Positions 52,360-59,914 of a DNA stretch of 64,000 nucleotides are shown here, piece after piece. Source of the DNA: Afipia felis ATCC 53690 (lineage in GTDB: Bacteria; Pseudomonadota; Alphaproteobacteria; Rhizobiales; Xanthobacteraceae). The notes below the pieces were generated by a model. The model saw only the letters and a program-made list of their open reading frames with translations, made no database searches and was not told where the DNA came from. The stretch lies in contig NZ_KB375270.1 in assembly GCF_000314735.2 (NCBI RefSeq), forward strand, positions 1,860,001 through 1,924,000. Reading direction: 5' to 3'. The position numbers and the translations under genes were made by a program. Numbering within the stretch: the stretch's first letter is position 1; the number at the start of each line of letters is the position of its first letter.

Positions 52360-53000
52360 CAAATCAGTAATCCTTTACTGCGAGCGAACACTTCCGGCAT
52401 CTTGTCTGACTTTGAAAGGTTGCAAGCCACACATAGAAATTGGAGGTTTGATTTGTCGTTTACCCCTCCCTTAGCCAACGGAATGACGTGATCTAGATGC
52501 CTTTTTGAATGTGCCCTGATGCTTGTTGAACAATAGACGCATCTGTATTTCTGCGACTTCAGTATATCGTTCAGTTCGTCTGCCGTGTATGTGCCGGCTT
52601 TCTCCCTCGCCCTACGTCGCGCGTCTTTCGCTATCTTTCTTAGTGGATTTTGCTTTCGATACTTCGCCTCAGTCTCGCGCACCTTGTCGCCACGCCTTCT
52701 ACGATAATCGCGCGCTCTGGCCGCATGGACACCTGGGTTATTTGCCCTGAATTCAGCTTTCTTTCCGCGATGGTACGACGGATTTTCTGCTCTAAACTTT
52801 CCGTTGGTCTCGCTGCGGCACTCAACGCAAAACCTGGACACTGTGTAGTGCGGAGATAGATGACCATTCACACATTCAACTCCGGTGAAGTATCTATCGA
52901 CGCCTAACTCCCGTGCTTCAGCCGCCGTTGTTGGAAGCATTCCCCATTTCAGGCCACGGGCGTTTTTCAACGGTCCGTGGCCATCCTTGTCCGCGCTCAT
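52359..53000 (-). CDS. HNH endonuclease
   Basis: 213 residues. The N-terminal half has repeated basic segments and Cys pairs (CVNGH...FCVEC). The C-terminal HNH domain is RCVYCSTSIRAHSKRHLDHV, IPLAKGGVNDKSNLQFLCVA and CNLSKSDK, with H-D-H and N-L and zinc CxxC pairs. The free-standing type is frequent as a homing-like endonuclease in phages. It starts 6 bp after the DUF669 gene. Confidence 0.88.
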   Translation of the reverse strand: MSADKDGHGPLKNARGLKWGMLPTTAAEARELGVDRYFTGVECVNGHLSPHYTVSRFCVECRSETNGKFRAENPSYHRGKKAEFRANNPGVHAARARDYRRRRGDKVRETEAKYRKQNPLRKIAKDARRRAREKAGTYTADELNDILKSQKYRCVYCSTSIRAHSKRHLDHVIPLAKGGVNDKSNLQFLCVACNLSKSDKMPEVFARSKGLLI

Positions 53001-53005
53001 TATAA

Positions 53006-53599
53006 TTAGGCGCTCTTTCGTCCCCACGGCCGGCTCTTACCGCCCGCAGATGCAGCCGCACCGCCGTTGCCAGTCGTGCGCGCGTCACCACGCGGCGGTG
53101 CGTTGTCGTTGGCTGGTTTTGATGCTGTTGCGGTGGGTCCGGTGATGCCGATCTCGGGCATGTCGTCCGCGTCGGGGAAGTACAGCTTGCGGATTTCAAC
53201 GCGAGCCGGATACTTCGGAGAACCGTCCGCGTTCTTATCCTTAGACGGTTTACCGAGCCCGACCTTCGCTCTGAATTCGCGCAGATGTAACTCATCGCTG
53301 TCTTCAATCTCGGACAGGCCAATAGCCCGGCAGAGGCTTGCGAGGAATTTTTGACCAACTTCCTGCGCGATACTGTTGGGGTTTTCTAGGTTGATATTCC
53401 CGAAAATCAAACGCCCCTTGTATTCTTCCGGCTCAATAACGCTGTAACGAAGCTTGAGCATCGTGCCGTCGCCCTTTGACGTGGCGACAACCTCTGACTG
53501 GATTACTTCGAGGGAATAGATTCCCTCGGGCAGATCGGCATATTCGGTTTGTGTAGTGTCGTGAGCCGTAGCATCGAACTTGGAGGCCAATTGCGCCAA
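53006..53599 (-). CDS. DUF669 phage protein (SSB-like)
   Basis: 197 residues from a TTG start with AGGAGA upstream. ADLPEGIYSLEVIQSEVVAT, GDGTMLKLRYSVIEPEEYKG and RLIFGNINLENPNSIAQEVG match DUF669, which accompanies single-strand-annealing modules. The C-terminal third is a flexible Gly/Ala/Asn tail, as in SSB proteins. It probably coats single-stranded DNA for the Sak4-like ATPase. A 27-bp repeat lies upstream. Confidence 0.78.
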   Translation of the reverse strand: MAQLASKFDATAHDTTQTEYADLPEGIYSLEVIQSEVVATSKGDGTMLKLRYSVIEPEEYKGRLIFGNINLENPNSIAQEVGQKFLASLCRAIGLSEIEDSDELHLREFRAKVGLGKPSKDKNADGSPKYPARVEIRKLYFPDADDMPEIGITGPTATASKPANDNAPPRGDARTTGNGGAAASAGGKSRPWGRKSA

Positions 53600-53644
53600 G
53601 GTAGTCTCCTGATTTAATCAGGTTGCGGTGTTTACCGCGTGGTG

Positions 53645-53671
53645 TTCGGCAAAAGGGCCAATCACACCGTA
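53645..53671. repeat. 27-bp repeat, copy A, upstream of DUF669
   Basis: TTCGGCAAAAGGGCCAATCA and the following CACCGTA match 23 of 27 bases of a second copy at 55255-55281. Both lie a few tens of bases before a leftward gene (DUF669 and the Sak4-like ATPase). Copy A overlaps the 3' end of the HNH gene. Confidence 0.6.
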
Positions 53672-54429
53672 GTCTGAAACTCTAAAGCAAGGGTCGGTTG
53701 AAACTGCTTTGCCAGTTTCGCATTCTTGCTGATGTTGTCCTGTTCCCACAGAGGCTGCAAATTACTCAGCGCCCAACATCGCTTGAAGTCCTCATGTTCT
53801 GGTGATGTGTAATTGAACACCACCTTCGGGATCTTGTGGTCGATGTGCCAGCCGCCGCGGCCATAATTGTCCCATGTCATTCCAGGGAGAAATAGTTTCT
53901 CAAGGTGGCGCATTAGTTCGGACAGATTATAGCCAACCAACACTTCCCAAGACCGACCCGCCTTCATTTCTTTAAGGCTTTTGTAGACGCCACCAGACAT
54001 CGACCTATCAAGTCTGGCTTTGGCTGAATTGGCACATCTATTGCGCTGATAAATCCTTGCGTATTCCCGCGCCCGATCCCGCACTTCCGGCCTAGCCCGA
54101 TATTCCTTGTCCCGCTCCTTTATTTTCTCGTTATTGATCGGATCTTCTCGATAGGTTTTTGCGTATTCAATCCTGGATCGCCTGTAATTCGCATCTTTCG
54201 CATACCTAGTTCTGACGTATACCTTGGCCTTTGCGTTCCGCTCTTCTTGATTGTCGTGGTATCTCTGCAGTGAATCTATGCGTGAGCACTCCATACACGC
54301 GCCATCGCTTGTGCACCTGTTCGCAACATGACCGCGACAGCACTGCTTGCCAGTGAAGTACTGCTTACTTCCTGCCCGTTTCGCCTCTGCGCGTGAACGC
54401 GGAAGCTCATTGTCGTTATCGTGGCTCAT
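53662..54429 (-). CDS. HNH endonuclease inserted between recombination genes
   Basis: 255 residues. The N-terminal zinc-like region (CCRGHVANRCTSDGACMEC) and a long Arg/Lys/Tyr-rich repeat region precede the C-terminal HNH: GGWHIDHKIPKVVFNYTSPE and RCWALSNLQPLWEQDN, where HIDH is H-x-D-H and SNLQPL carries the Asn. It separates the Sak4-like ATPase from DUF669, and its stop lies inside the 27-bp repeat, suggesting it is an intruder in that operon. Confidence 0.85.
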   Translation of the reverse strand: MSHDNDNELPRSRAEAKRAGSKQYFTGKQCCRGHVANRCTSDGACMECSRIDSLQRYHDNQEERNAKAKVYVRTRYAKDANYRRSRIEYAKTYREDPINNEKIKERDKEYRARPEVRDRAREYARIYQRNRCANSAKARLDRSMSGGVYKSLKEMKAGRSWEVLVGYNLSELMRHLEKLFLPGMTWDNYGRGGWHIDHKIPKVVFNYTSPEHEDFKRCWALSNLQPLWEQDNISKNAKLAKQFQPTLALEFQTTV

Positions 54430-54431
54430 GC

Positions 54432-55229
54432 TTAGGCTGCGTCAGCCTGCACATGAGGGAAGTATTTCGCCAACTCGGCATAGCCCTTCCCCTTGATGTA
54501 CTTGATGGAGTCCGGCGTCGGAAAACGCGATTTGGCAACGAAGCCAGCGTTCTCGGCCAGGTGGATGATGCGTTCCTTGCCTTCGCCGTGGGTGTGCGAC
54601 TTCGGATTCTTCGGGTCCGCCTTAACCAGCGTGACGCGATAATTGACGAAGGCTACCAAGTCGCTCTTCTCACGAATGAGCGCGGCCCCGCGCTTATGCA
54701 GCTTGATTTCATACCTGCTGTATGGATCCGAAATCGGCGAGTTGAATGTCACGATACCAGGATGCGCAAGCAAGACGACAGTCATGCCGGCCTCAACCAA
54801 GTCGTTGAGCGCGTCGATCAACTCATTCCATTCCACGTCAGCCTCGCGGTATCCGCGCCCGTAGGCGGCAACAGAACCGGCGCTGCTATCATCGATCGAC
54901 GTTGCGCCAATGCGGGCGCAAGTACGCTTCCAAATCAACGGCTCGAGCCCATCAAGGCTGTCGATGATGACGGTCTTGAATTCGTGCTCAGTCGAAAGAA
55001 GCTCGCCGATCACTTCCCAGAGGTCGTCAATCGATGTGACTACACCCGGCGTGGGCAGATCGATATCTGACGGCGCGCGTTCGCCAGCAGTAGAAATGTA
55101 AACCGGGTTCGGGAATTCCGAGGCCAGTGTGGTTTTGCCCACGCCGTCTACGCCGTAGATAGTCAAAATCGGAGGGCGCTCCTGCGCCTGCTTCTTCGTC
55201 GACTTAAGTGAACCTAATGAGATAGCCAT
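54432..55229 (-). CDS. Sak4-like RecA-fold ATPase (phage recombinase)
   Basis: 265 residues. Walker A GVDGVGKT is at 26-33 and Walker B is in KTVIIDSLDGLEPL. TVVLLAHPGIVTFN and SDPYSRYEIKLHKRGAALIR resemble the RecA-core ATPases annotated as phage nucleotide-binding proteins and grouped as Sak4. With an SSB-like DUF669 protein and the broken exonuclease downstream it forms a recombination module. Confidence 0.8.
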   Translation of the reverse strand: MAISLGSLKSTKKQAQERPPILTIYGVDGVGKTTLASEFPNPVYISTAGERAPSDIDLPTPGVVTSIDDLWEVIGELLSTEHEFKTVIIDSLDGLEPLIWKRTCARIGATSIDDSSAGSVAAYGRGYREADVEWNELIDALNDLVEAGMTVVLLAHPGIVTFNSPISDPYSRYEIKLHKRGAALIREKSDLVAFVNYRVTLVKADPKNPKSHTHGEGKERIIHLAENAGFVAKSRFPTPDSIKYIKGKGYAELAKYFPHVQADAA

Positions 55230-55254
55230 TATATTTCCTCGATTGAGGGTAGCG

Positions 55255-55281
55255 TTCGGCTAAAGGGCCGATCACGCTGTA
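55255..55281. repeat. 27-bp repeat, copy B, upstream of the Sak4-like gene
   Basis: TTCGGCTAAAGGGCCGATCA and CGCTGTA; differs from copy A (53645-53671) at 4 of 27 positions. It ends 26 bp before the Sak4-like start on the minus strand. A shared leader, regulatory site or duplication footprint is likely. Confidence 0.6.
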
Positions 55282-55284
55282 TTG

Positions 55285-55377
55285 CTACCGCCAGTGCAGC
55301 GGCGTGGTAGCGATTACTACTAGCGCGAAGGCTAGTAGCAGAACGTACAGCTGGCCGAGCTGGCTTGTGGCGGTCAT
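55285..55377 (-). CDS. 30-residue membrane peptide
   Basis: MTATSQLGQLYVLLLAFALV followed by VIATTPLHWR. One membrane helix. Start overlaps the upstream stop (ATGA). Confidence 0.45.
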   Translation of the reverse strand: MTATSQLGQLYVLLLAFALVVIATTPLHWR

Positions 55378-55469
55378 TCTGCGAGCCGAAGAATGGGAAT
55401 GACGATGGAGGAGCCGATCAGTCCACCAAGAGCGCCGAACGCAAACGAAATAAGAAGTGCTTCAATCAT
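55374..55469 (-). CDS. 31-residue membrane peptide
   Basis: MIEALLISFAFGALGGLIGS followed by SIVIPILRLAE. One Gly-rich membrane helix. Overlapping stop/start codons on both sides. Confidence 0.45.
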   Translation of the reverse strand: MIEALLISFAFGALGGLIGSSIVIPILRLAE

Positions 55470-55702
55470 CAAAACACCCCCAGCCAAACACCAATCCCAT
55501 GGATCACGCCAACCGGCGCCACGATGCAGCCGAACGCGAGCAACACCCACGCGCTGGCCTTGATGCAGACGATAACGTGGGTGATCCAGGCTGCTGCACT
55601 ACCGAGCAGCAGCGTTAGGACGGTGAGCAGAAGTCCAACAGTGGCGACGCCTTGACGATCGTCTGGCGTGCTGCGCGCTGATGAATTGCGGATTGAGAAC
55701 AT
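55469..55702 (-). CDS. 77-residue double-span membrane protein
   Basis: Two membrane helices (VGLLLTVLTLLLGSAAAWIT and KASAWVLLAFGCIVAPVGVI) from a start at 55702. The function is unknown. Confidence 0.55.
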   Translation of the reverse strand: MFSIRNSSARSTPDDRQGVATVGLLLTVLTLLLGSAAAWITHVIVCIKASAWVLLAFGCIVAPVGVIHGIGVWLGVF

Positions 55703-55915
55703 TAGGCAGACTCCACTATTTCTAGCCAACCCTCGACGCCCTGCGCCTCGACGGCCGCATGGTGCACATCTTCCATGAGGTCGCTGTCTTCGTTCATTTC
55801 GCGCAACGCCGCCTCCGCGTCCTCCCGCGTTTCGTATTCCTCTGAGCCGTCATGAGTTTTCCAACTCTGTCCCCGCCCATTGGCTGCACGACTTCCATGC
55901 AATTCGATACGCCAT
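55702..55915 (-). pseudogene. Small phage gene with a probable frameshift
   Basis: The ATG at 55915 shares a base with the upstream stop (TGATG), as elsewhere in this operon, and reads MAYRIAWKSCSQWAG before an early stop at 55850. A second frame then supplies SRAANGRGQSWKTHDGSEEY and TREDAEAALREMNEDSD down to 55702. Joined after MAYRIAWK, the two halves make one plausible small protein. Either a 1-nt indel broke the gene, or translation starts at an internal TTG (55902). Confidence 0.5.
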
Positions 55916-56178
55916 CACGCCGCCTCCCTTACCTGCCAGCCGCCCAACTGGTCCGCCACCACACGCAATGCTGCAGCCTGCGCCTTTTGCCGTGAGCGAG
56001 CCTTGCGGCGGCGCTCGTCGTAGGACTTGCGCTCGTTCCAGTCGGCGACAGCTCTGATGCTGGCCGCGGTTGTGCCAGAGGCAAGTGCCTGCTGGAGGGT
56101 TATTACTGCCGCACTGGCGAGCGGCAGTAGGCGCGGGTGTGCCGCTGCGTAGGTGGAAAGGTTGGTGATGTTGTTCAT
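55915..56178 (-). CDS. Small helical phage protein
   Basis: 87 residues starting MNNITNLSTYAAAHPRLLPL. A basic segment (RKSYDERRRKARSRQKAQAA) could bind nucleic acid. The function is unknown. Confidence 0.5.
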   Translation of the reverse strand: MNNITNLSTYAAAHPRLLPLASAAVITLQQALASGTTAASIRAVADWNERKSYDERRRKARSRQKAQAAALRVVADQLGGWQVREAA

Positions 56179-56447
56179 TCTTCGATCTCCTTGAGATAAT
56201 GGGCACCAAGCGCGAAACTTGCCGTGCCCTTCCAATCGGCAAACTTGAAGTTGACGCTGCCCTTGTCTGTGCCCGTTACTTCAACCTCGACGTAAGCCCG
56301 ATCGCCAGCCTTCCACTTCGGCTCTTCTGGCGCGTCTTCGACCACGCGCAACGCCTCCGCGATTGCATCAACAAGCTGGCCGACGTTGAGAGTCACCATG
56401 CGTTTACGATCTAGAAAGTCGATCGGCTTTGTTTCCGTGAACCACAT
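56175..56447 (-). CDS. Small phage protein
   Basis: 90 residues. FTETKPIDFLDRKRMVTLNV, then EEPKWKAGDRAYVEVEVTGT, which may be a small beta-barrel. Coupled to neighbours by overlapping codons. Confidence 0.5.
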   Translation of the reverse strand: MWFTETKPIDFLDRKRMVTLNVGQLVDAIAEALRVVEDAPEEPKWKAGDRAYVEVEVTGTDKGSVNFKFADWKGTASFALGAHYLKEIEE

Positions 56448-56869
56448 CACGCCACCTCCGCGAACGTAACGGATTCCGAGTAATAGCCGTTCGATGAGCC
56501 GTGCCAGCGGATGTCAACGCTGCCCTTGATTGTGCGCAGCTTGTAGAAAGTCCAAGTCTGGCTCTCGGCATCCCAGTAATAATCGTCTGGCTTAGCCGCG
56601 CGTTCAGCGGCCTTCTTCGCCGCAACGTCAGGCGGGTCGTCGGAGCTGCTTACTTCTTCGGCCAACAAGATCGGCGTGCCAACGAGGTCTGCAAGATCGC
56701 CGCAGATGTCGCTGATGATTACGCTCTCGCAACAGTCCTGCACATGAAAGAGCGCGTATTCCTTGCCGTCATCGCACTCGAATACGATGCGATCGTCGCC
56801 AATCTGGCGAACATCCTTCATCGTCTTTCCGATGAGGGATGAGAACTGCGGATTGTCCCAACTTGCCAT
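56447..56869 (-). CDS. DUF7448-like phage protein
   Basis: 140 residues. FSSLIGKTMKDVRQIGDDRI, YALFHVQDCCESVIISDICG and SVDIRWHGSSNGYYSESVTF match a conserved phage protein that carries H-x-Q-D-C-C-E and SNGYYSE. The family number is from memory; the function is unknown. Confidence 0.65.
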   Translation of the reverse strand: MASWDNPQFSSLIGKTMKDVRQIGDDRIVFECDDGKEYALFHVQDCCESVIISDICGDLADLVGTPILLAEEVSSSDDPPDVAAKKAAERAAKPDDYYWDAESQTWTFYKLRTIKGSVDIRWHGSSNGYYSESVTFAEVA

Positions 56870-57636
56870 CACGCCACCTCCCTTACCTGCACGTCACCAA
56901 CCCGCCCCGTGACGCGCTGATAGACGTCGAACTGCTTGCCGGGGTTAACTGAGGCCAGCCGCTCTGCTTCCTTGGTCGCCTCTGCTGCTGAGTGGTGAAC
57001 GTGCGGCCACTGTGAGGGCCGTGGCTTGCCATGCTTTACGAGGGCGACGATGCAGGGTTGTGAGACTGGGTGGACGAGTTCGATGCTTTCCTCGTAATCC
57101 CAACCGATAGTATCGGCATAATCGTATGCTGTGCCGCCATCGAACGACACGCCTTGGCTGTATTCCGTTTTAACGCCTGCAATTGTGCGGCTGACGCCGG
57201 GAAATCGCTTCAAGCGCACCACATCACCCGCCTTGAACTTCGGCTCCTGCTGCTCATTGCGCTCCGCGCTATCAGCAGCACCAAGCCACTCAAGACTTTC
57301 TGCCGAAATCGGCAATCCTGATCGCTGATAGTCACCGCGCTTGACGTAAACAGAATGTTTGCCGTCGCGTTCAACAACGCCTTCGTCCCCCTTGGCAAAG
57401 TACGCATTGCAGCGCGTTACGCGGACGCGGTCGCCCGGCGAGAAGACTGGTTCGATTTCGCTGTCGTGAAAATACCAAGGACCGTTTATTATGCCTTCGC
57501 AATAGGTGGCATTAGGGTCTGCTGCGAACACGGTGCCGACATCACCGACACAGGCATCATGTCCACTCCCATTGTGGCCCTCCCTAACCACCCGCACCCG
57601 CTGCCCCACCTTGTACTTCGGCTTGTCGCTCGCCAT
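56869..57636 (-). CDS. Phage protein with repeated SH3/KOW-like domains
   Basis: 255 residues from an ATG preceded by AAGGAGG. Three related units: YKVGQRVRVVREGHNGSGHD, FSPGDRVRVTRCNAYFAKGD and FKAGDVVRLKRFPGVSRTIA, each a short beta-barrel-like domain. It may bind nucleic acid or protein. A weaker in-frame start at 57666 overlaps the upstream stop. Confidence 0.6.
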   Translation of the reverse strand: MASDKPKYKVGQRVRVVREGHNGSGHDACVGDVGTVFAADPNATYCEGIINGPWYFHDSEIEPVFSPGDRVRVTRCNAYFAKGDEGVVERDGKHSVYVKRGDYQRSGLPISAESLEWLGAADSAERNEQQEPKFKAGDVVRLKRFPGVSRTIAGVKTEYSQGVSFDGGTAYDYADTIGWDYEESIELVHPVSQPCIVALVKHGKPRPSQWPHVHHSAAEATKEAERLASVNPGKQFDVYQRVTGRVGDVQVREVA

Positions 57637-57665
57637 CTCGCATTCCTCCTTGTGCAGCCCGTACA

Positions 57666-57950
57666 TCAGTGCACCGTTGCGTTGTTGCGGTTGGAAGATC
57701 GCGCGGCTTTCGCGCAGTTGAAGCAAATGACGTTGTCATCCGAACCAACAGACGACAGCAGCGAGGCTCGCCACCACGTTTCATGCGGCGAGCCAGCCGC
57801 ATCGGTGTAGAGCACGCGATAGGAATCCTCCTGCCCGTCCGCGACCAGGAAGCCGGTAATTTCACCGACAGAGTCGGTGTCCGCGATTGCGACAACGTCG
57901 CCAATATCGAACATGTGCATCTGATAAAGCGCCTTCTCTTCCGGTGACAT
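57666..57950 (-). CDS. Phage protein with SH3-like domain and CxxC
   Basis: 94 residues starting MSPEEKALYQMHMFDIGDVV with GGAG upstream. GEITGFLVADGQEDSYRVLY and ICFNCAKAARSSN. The same beta-barrel style as its downstream neighbour. Confidence 0.55.
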   Translation of the reverse strand: MSPEEKALYQMHMFDIGDVVAIADTDSVGEITGFLVADGQEDSYRVLYTDAAGSPHETWWRASLLSSVGSDDNVICFNCAKAARSSNRNNATVH

Positions 57951-58043
57951 TTGAACTCCTGGCAAAGTGGTGACGTTCACCGCGAACGGTGTAAGCGGCG
58001 AATAGTTGTTTCGTAGAATTGGGCTGGCCCGTATGCCGAGCGG

Positions 58044-58235
58044 CTATTGAAGCGTCCCGCTGTAAGGAAGCGTCACGGGGATGCGCCGGCACTGATAATG
58101 GCCACCGCAGCCCTGCAGTGTGGCGAATCTCGTCTCAGTGAGCGGTTCGCTCGGCCGCTGCGGAGGACTCTCGGGGAACGCTTGAACTAGTGCGAAAAAC
58201 TCAGTTACCCGTCGTCCAGCCACAACATCCAGCAT
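58044..58235 (-). CDS. First gene of the leftward early operon, unknown function
   Basis: 63 residues; GAGGTGGTGAA precedes the ATG, 28 bp after the -10 box of the leftward promoter. MLDVVAGRRVTEFFALVQAF is followed by a Pro/Arg-rich end. The 57951-58043 stretch contains the palindrome GTTCACCGCGAAC and no gene. Confidence 0.5.
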   Translation of the reverse strand: MLDVVAGRRVTEFFALVQAFPESPPQRPSEPLTETRFATLQGCGGHYQCRRIPVTLPYSGTLQ

Positions 58236-58262
58236 TTCACCACCTCGCTTTTGATGTTGCTA

Positions 58263-58291
58263 ACCATATGCGAAAATCGCACTTGTGTCAA
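58263..58291 (-). promoter_or_regulatory. Leftward early promoter with operator in the spacer
   Basis: On the minus strand TTGACA (58286-58291), a 17-bp spacer and TATGGT (58263-58268). The operator TGCGATTTTCGCA (58269-58281) fills the promoter-proximal part of the spacer next to the -10 box. This is exactly the architecture of the rightward promoter at 59207-59235. Confidence 0.85.
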
Positions 58292-58299
58292 GTTAAAAA

Positions 58300-58346
58300 T
58301 GCGATATTAGCACATGACGCGGCGCAAAATTAATGCCATTATCGCA
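58300..58346. promoter_or_regulatory. Two further repressor operators before the repressor gene
   Basis: TGCGATATTAGCA (58300-58312) and TGCCATTATCGCA (58334-58346) each differ by one base from the palindrome TGCGATnnTCGCA. Centres are 31-34 bp apart, about three helical turns. They probably serve cooperative binding and autoregulation. Confidence 0.75.
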
Positions 58347-58379
58347 CTATCGTACTGCGTAAAAAGAGGGAATTTCAAA

Positions 58380-59147
58380 ATGGACCGGAGAAAAATTTCT
58401 GAGTGGATGTCCGTCGTCAAAGAGAAGGCCGGACTCAAAAACTCTGACCTCGCGCGAATCTTCGGACACAACGATCCGAGTCGCGTTTCTAAAATACTCA
58501 CTTGCGATCGGAATATTCACATCGAGGAATATGCCGCGCTCGTTAATTATCTAAGGTCTAATAAATTAATAGAGCTATGCTTACCCCCAGTGGAGGGGGC
58601 ACAATACGAAGGCACCGATCTAGTTGAGATTAGTAGAATCGAACAGGAGTACGGGCGTGGCTATAACCGCGAGCATTACGATGCTCGCATGCCAGGTGCT
58701 ATTCCAGAGTTGGACGTCACCGCGGGGGCTGGTGAAGGGACAGTAGGAGAATTCATACAAATCAATATTAACGGGGGAACTATGATGGGACACATGGTGG
58801 TCGCGGAATGGGTATTCCCCGACGGATATTTACAAAACACTATGAAGGCGTCGAGCCAGCACTCTGTTGTGATGGAGGTGCGTGGCGATTCGATGGAGCC
58901 AACGATTAGGAATGGCGACAAGGCTGTAATCGACTTGCGCGTCACCACGTTCGGTAATGATGGGCTCTATCTAATCTCTGACGGCCACCGCGCGCCGCAA
59001 ATTAAACGGCTAGAATATGTGTGGAAGAGCGACCCACCAACGGTTCGGGTTATTTCTGACAACCCTTCGCATCGCGACAATCAATCAATGACACTTGAAG
59101 AATTGAAGATCGTCGGGAGGGTCGCTGGCCGAGTGCTGGCCTTTTAG
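58380..59147 (+). CDS. Phage CI-like repressor with S24 (LexA-type) peptidase domain
   Basis: 255 residues. The N-terminal HTH (SEWMSVVKEKAGLKNSDLAR, NDPSRVSKIL) is followed by a linker with a likely cleavage site Ala-Gly in VTAGAGEG (115-118), then the S24 domain with nucleophile Ser171 in RGDSMEPTIRNGDKAVIDL and base Lys209 in PQIKRLEY. It should keep lysogeny and be inactivated by RecA-stimulated self-cleavage after DNA damage. AGAGGGA precedes the ATG; the frame is open to 58314. Confidence 0.93.
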   Translation: MDRRKISEWMSVVKEKAGLKNSDLARIFGHNDPSRVSKILTCDRNIHIEEYAALVNYLRSNKLIELCLPPVEGAQYEGTDLVEISRIEQEYGRGYNREHYDARMPGAIPELDVTAGAGEGTVGEFIQININGGTMMGHMVVAEWVFPDGYLQNTMKASSQHSVVMEVRGDSMEPTIRNGDKAVIDLRVTTFGNDGLYLISDGHRAPQIKRLEYVWKSDPPTVRVISDNPSHRDNQSMTLEELKIVGRVAGRVLAF

Positions 59148-59184
59148 GGCGGTCTGGCTGCTCTAGGGCCGTCGCACAATAAAG

Positions 59185-59235
59185 TGCGATAGTCGCATTT
59201 TTCTAGTTGACAATAGTGCGATTATCGCATACAGT
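59185..59235 (+). promoter_or_regulatory. Rightward early promoter with two perfect operators
   Basis: TTGACA (59207-59212), 17-bp spacer, TACAGT (59230-59235). Operator TGCGATTATCGCA (59217-59229) sits inside the spacer next to the -10 box; a second, TGCGATAGTCGCA (59185-59197), lies 32 bp upstream. Transcripts would begin near 59242, giving a leader of about 20 nt. Confidence 0.88.
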
Positions 59236-59261
59236 CTCCCCATCGCATCGGGGAGACTCAC

Positions 59262-59660
59262 ATGTCATCCATTATCGAAAAGCGCCGCTCGATCAATCGC
59301 AGCATCAACTGGCCTGCATACCGCGAGCAGCGTGAGCATCTTGCGGAGATGTTCGCTTCGATCGCTCATAGCGGCCAGGCCAAGCGGCCTTTGGCCTTGG
59401 GCATCAAGTACGACTTGATCGGCACCAACACCGGATTGGGTGCCGCTGACATCAAGCATTTCCTGCGCGCCTACACATTCGGCCCCAAATATCTGCGCGC
59501 TTTGAAGGCCGGTGCGCCGCGTTATGCGCTTGACGGCAGCGTTGCCGGATACGTCACGCCGGAAGAAGCCAGCTACGCCAGCATGGAATTGAAAGCGCAT
59601 TACGTGATGCGCAAGCTGTTGCGGCGTGACGCCGTGCGTAGCTTCGCGAGGGCTGCGTGA
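59262..59660 (+). CDS. ProQ/FinO-domain RNA chaperone
   Basis: 132 residues. RPLALGIKYDLIGTNTG, then DIKHFLRAYTFGPKYLRALK and AGAPRYALDGSVAGYVTPEE, is the FinO/ProQ fold that binds RNA stem-loops with 3' tails. It is the first rightward early gene, right behind a repressor-controlled promoter, with GGGGAG six nt before the ATG. A role in antisense or sRNA control of phage or host genes is inferred. Confidence 0.8.
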   Translation: MSSIIEKRRSINRSINWPAYREQREHLAEMFASIAHSGQAKRPLALGIKYDLIGTNTGLGAADIKHFLRAYTFGPKYLRALKAGAPRYALDGSVAGYVTPEEASYASMELKAHYVMRKLLRRDAVRSFARAA

Positions 59661-59914
59661 TGGGTTGGGAAAAATCTCGCAACTGGTCGCGCATCGATCT
59701 TGGTAATGGCATGGAGATTTCGACCACAGACCAGCGCGACCGTGGGTGCGGATGGGTCTTCCATGTTTCATTCGATGGAGTGTACGGGGGTGACACACTC
59801 TATGCCGGCAGCGGCTTCGAAACGGAGGATTGCGCTAAACGAGGCGCGGAAGACTGGCTTCATAGATTCTGCGCAATCGCCCTCGCCCGCTCCTCGCAAG
59901 TGGAGAAACGCTGA
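59660..59914 (+). CDS. Small phage protein
   Basis: 84 residues. WSRIDLGNGMEISTTDQRDR and SGFETEDCAKRGAEDWLHRF. ATG coupled to the ProQ-like stop (TGATG). The function is unknown. Confidence 0.5.
   Translation: MGWEKSRNWSRIDLGNGMEISTTDQRDRGCGWVFHVSFDGVYGGDTLYAGSGFETEDCAKRGAEDWLHRFCAIALARSSQVEKR

Noticed and set aside
59234..59257. Perfect 8-bp hairpin GTCTCCCC/GGGGAGAC covering the ribosome site of the ProQ-like gene
   Set aside because: The predicted transcription start (about 59242) lies inside the hairpin, so the left arm would not be in the RNA; a sequestering RNA structure is unlikely.
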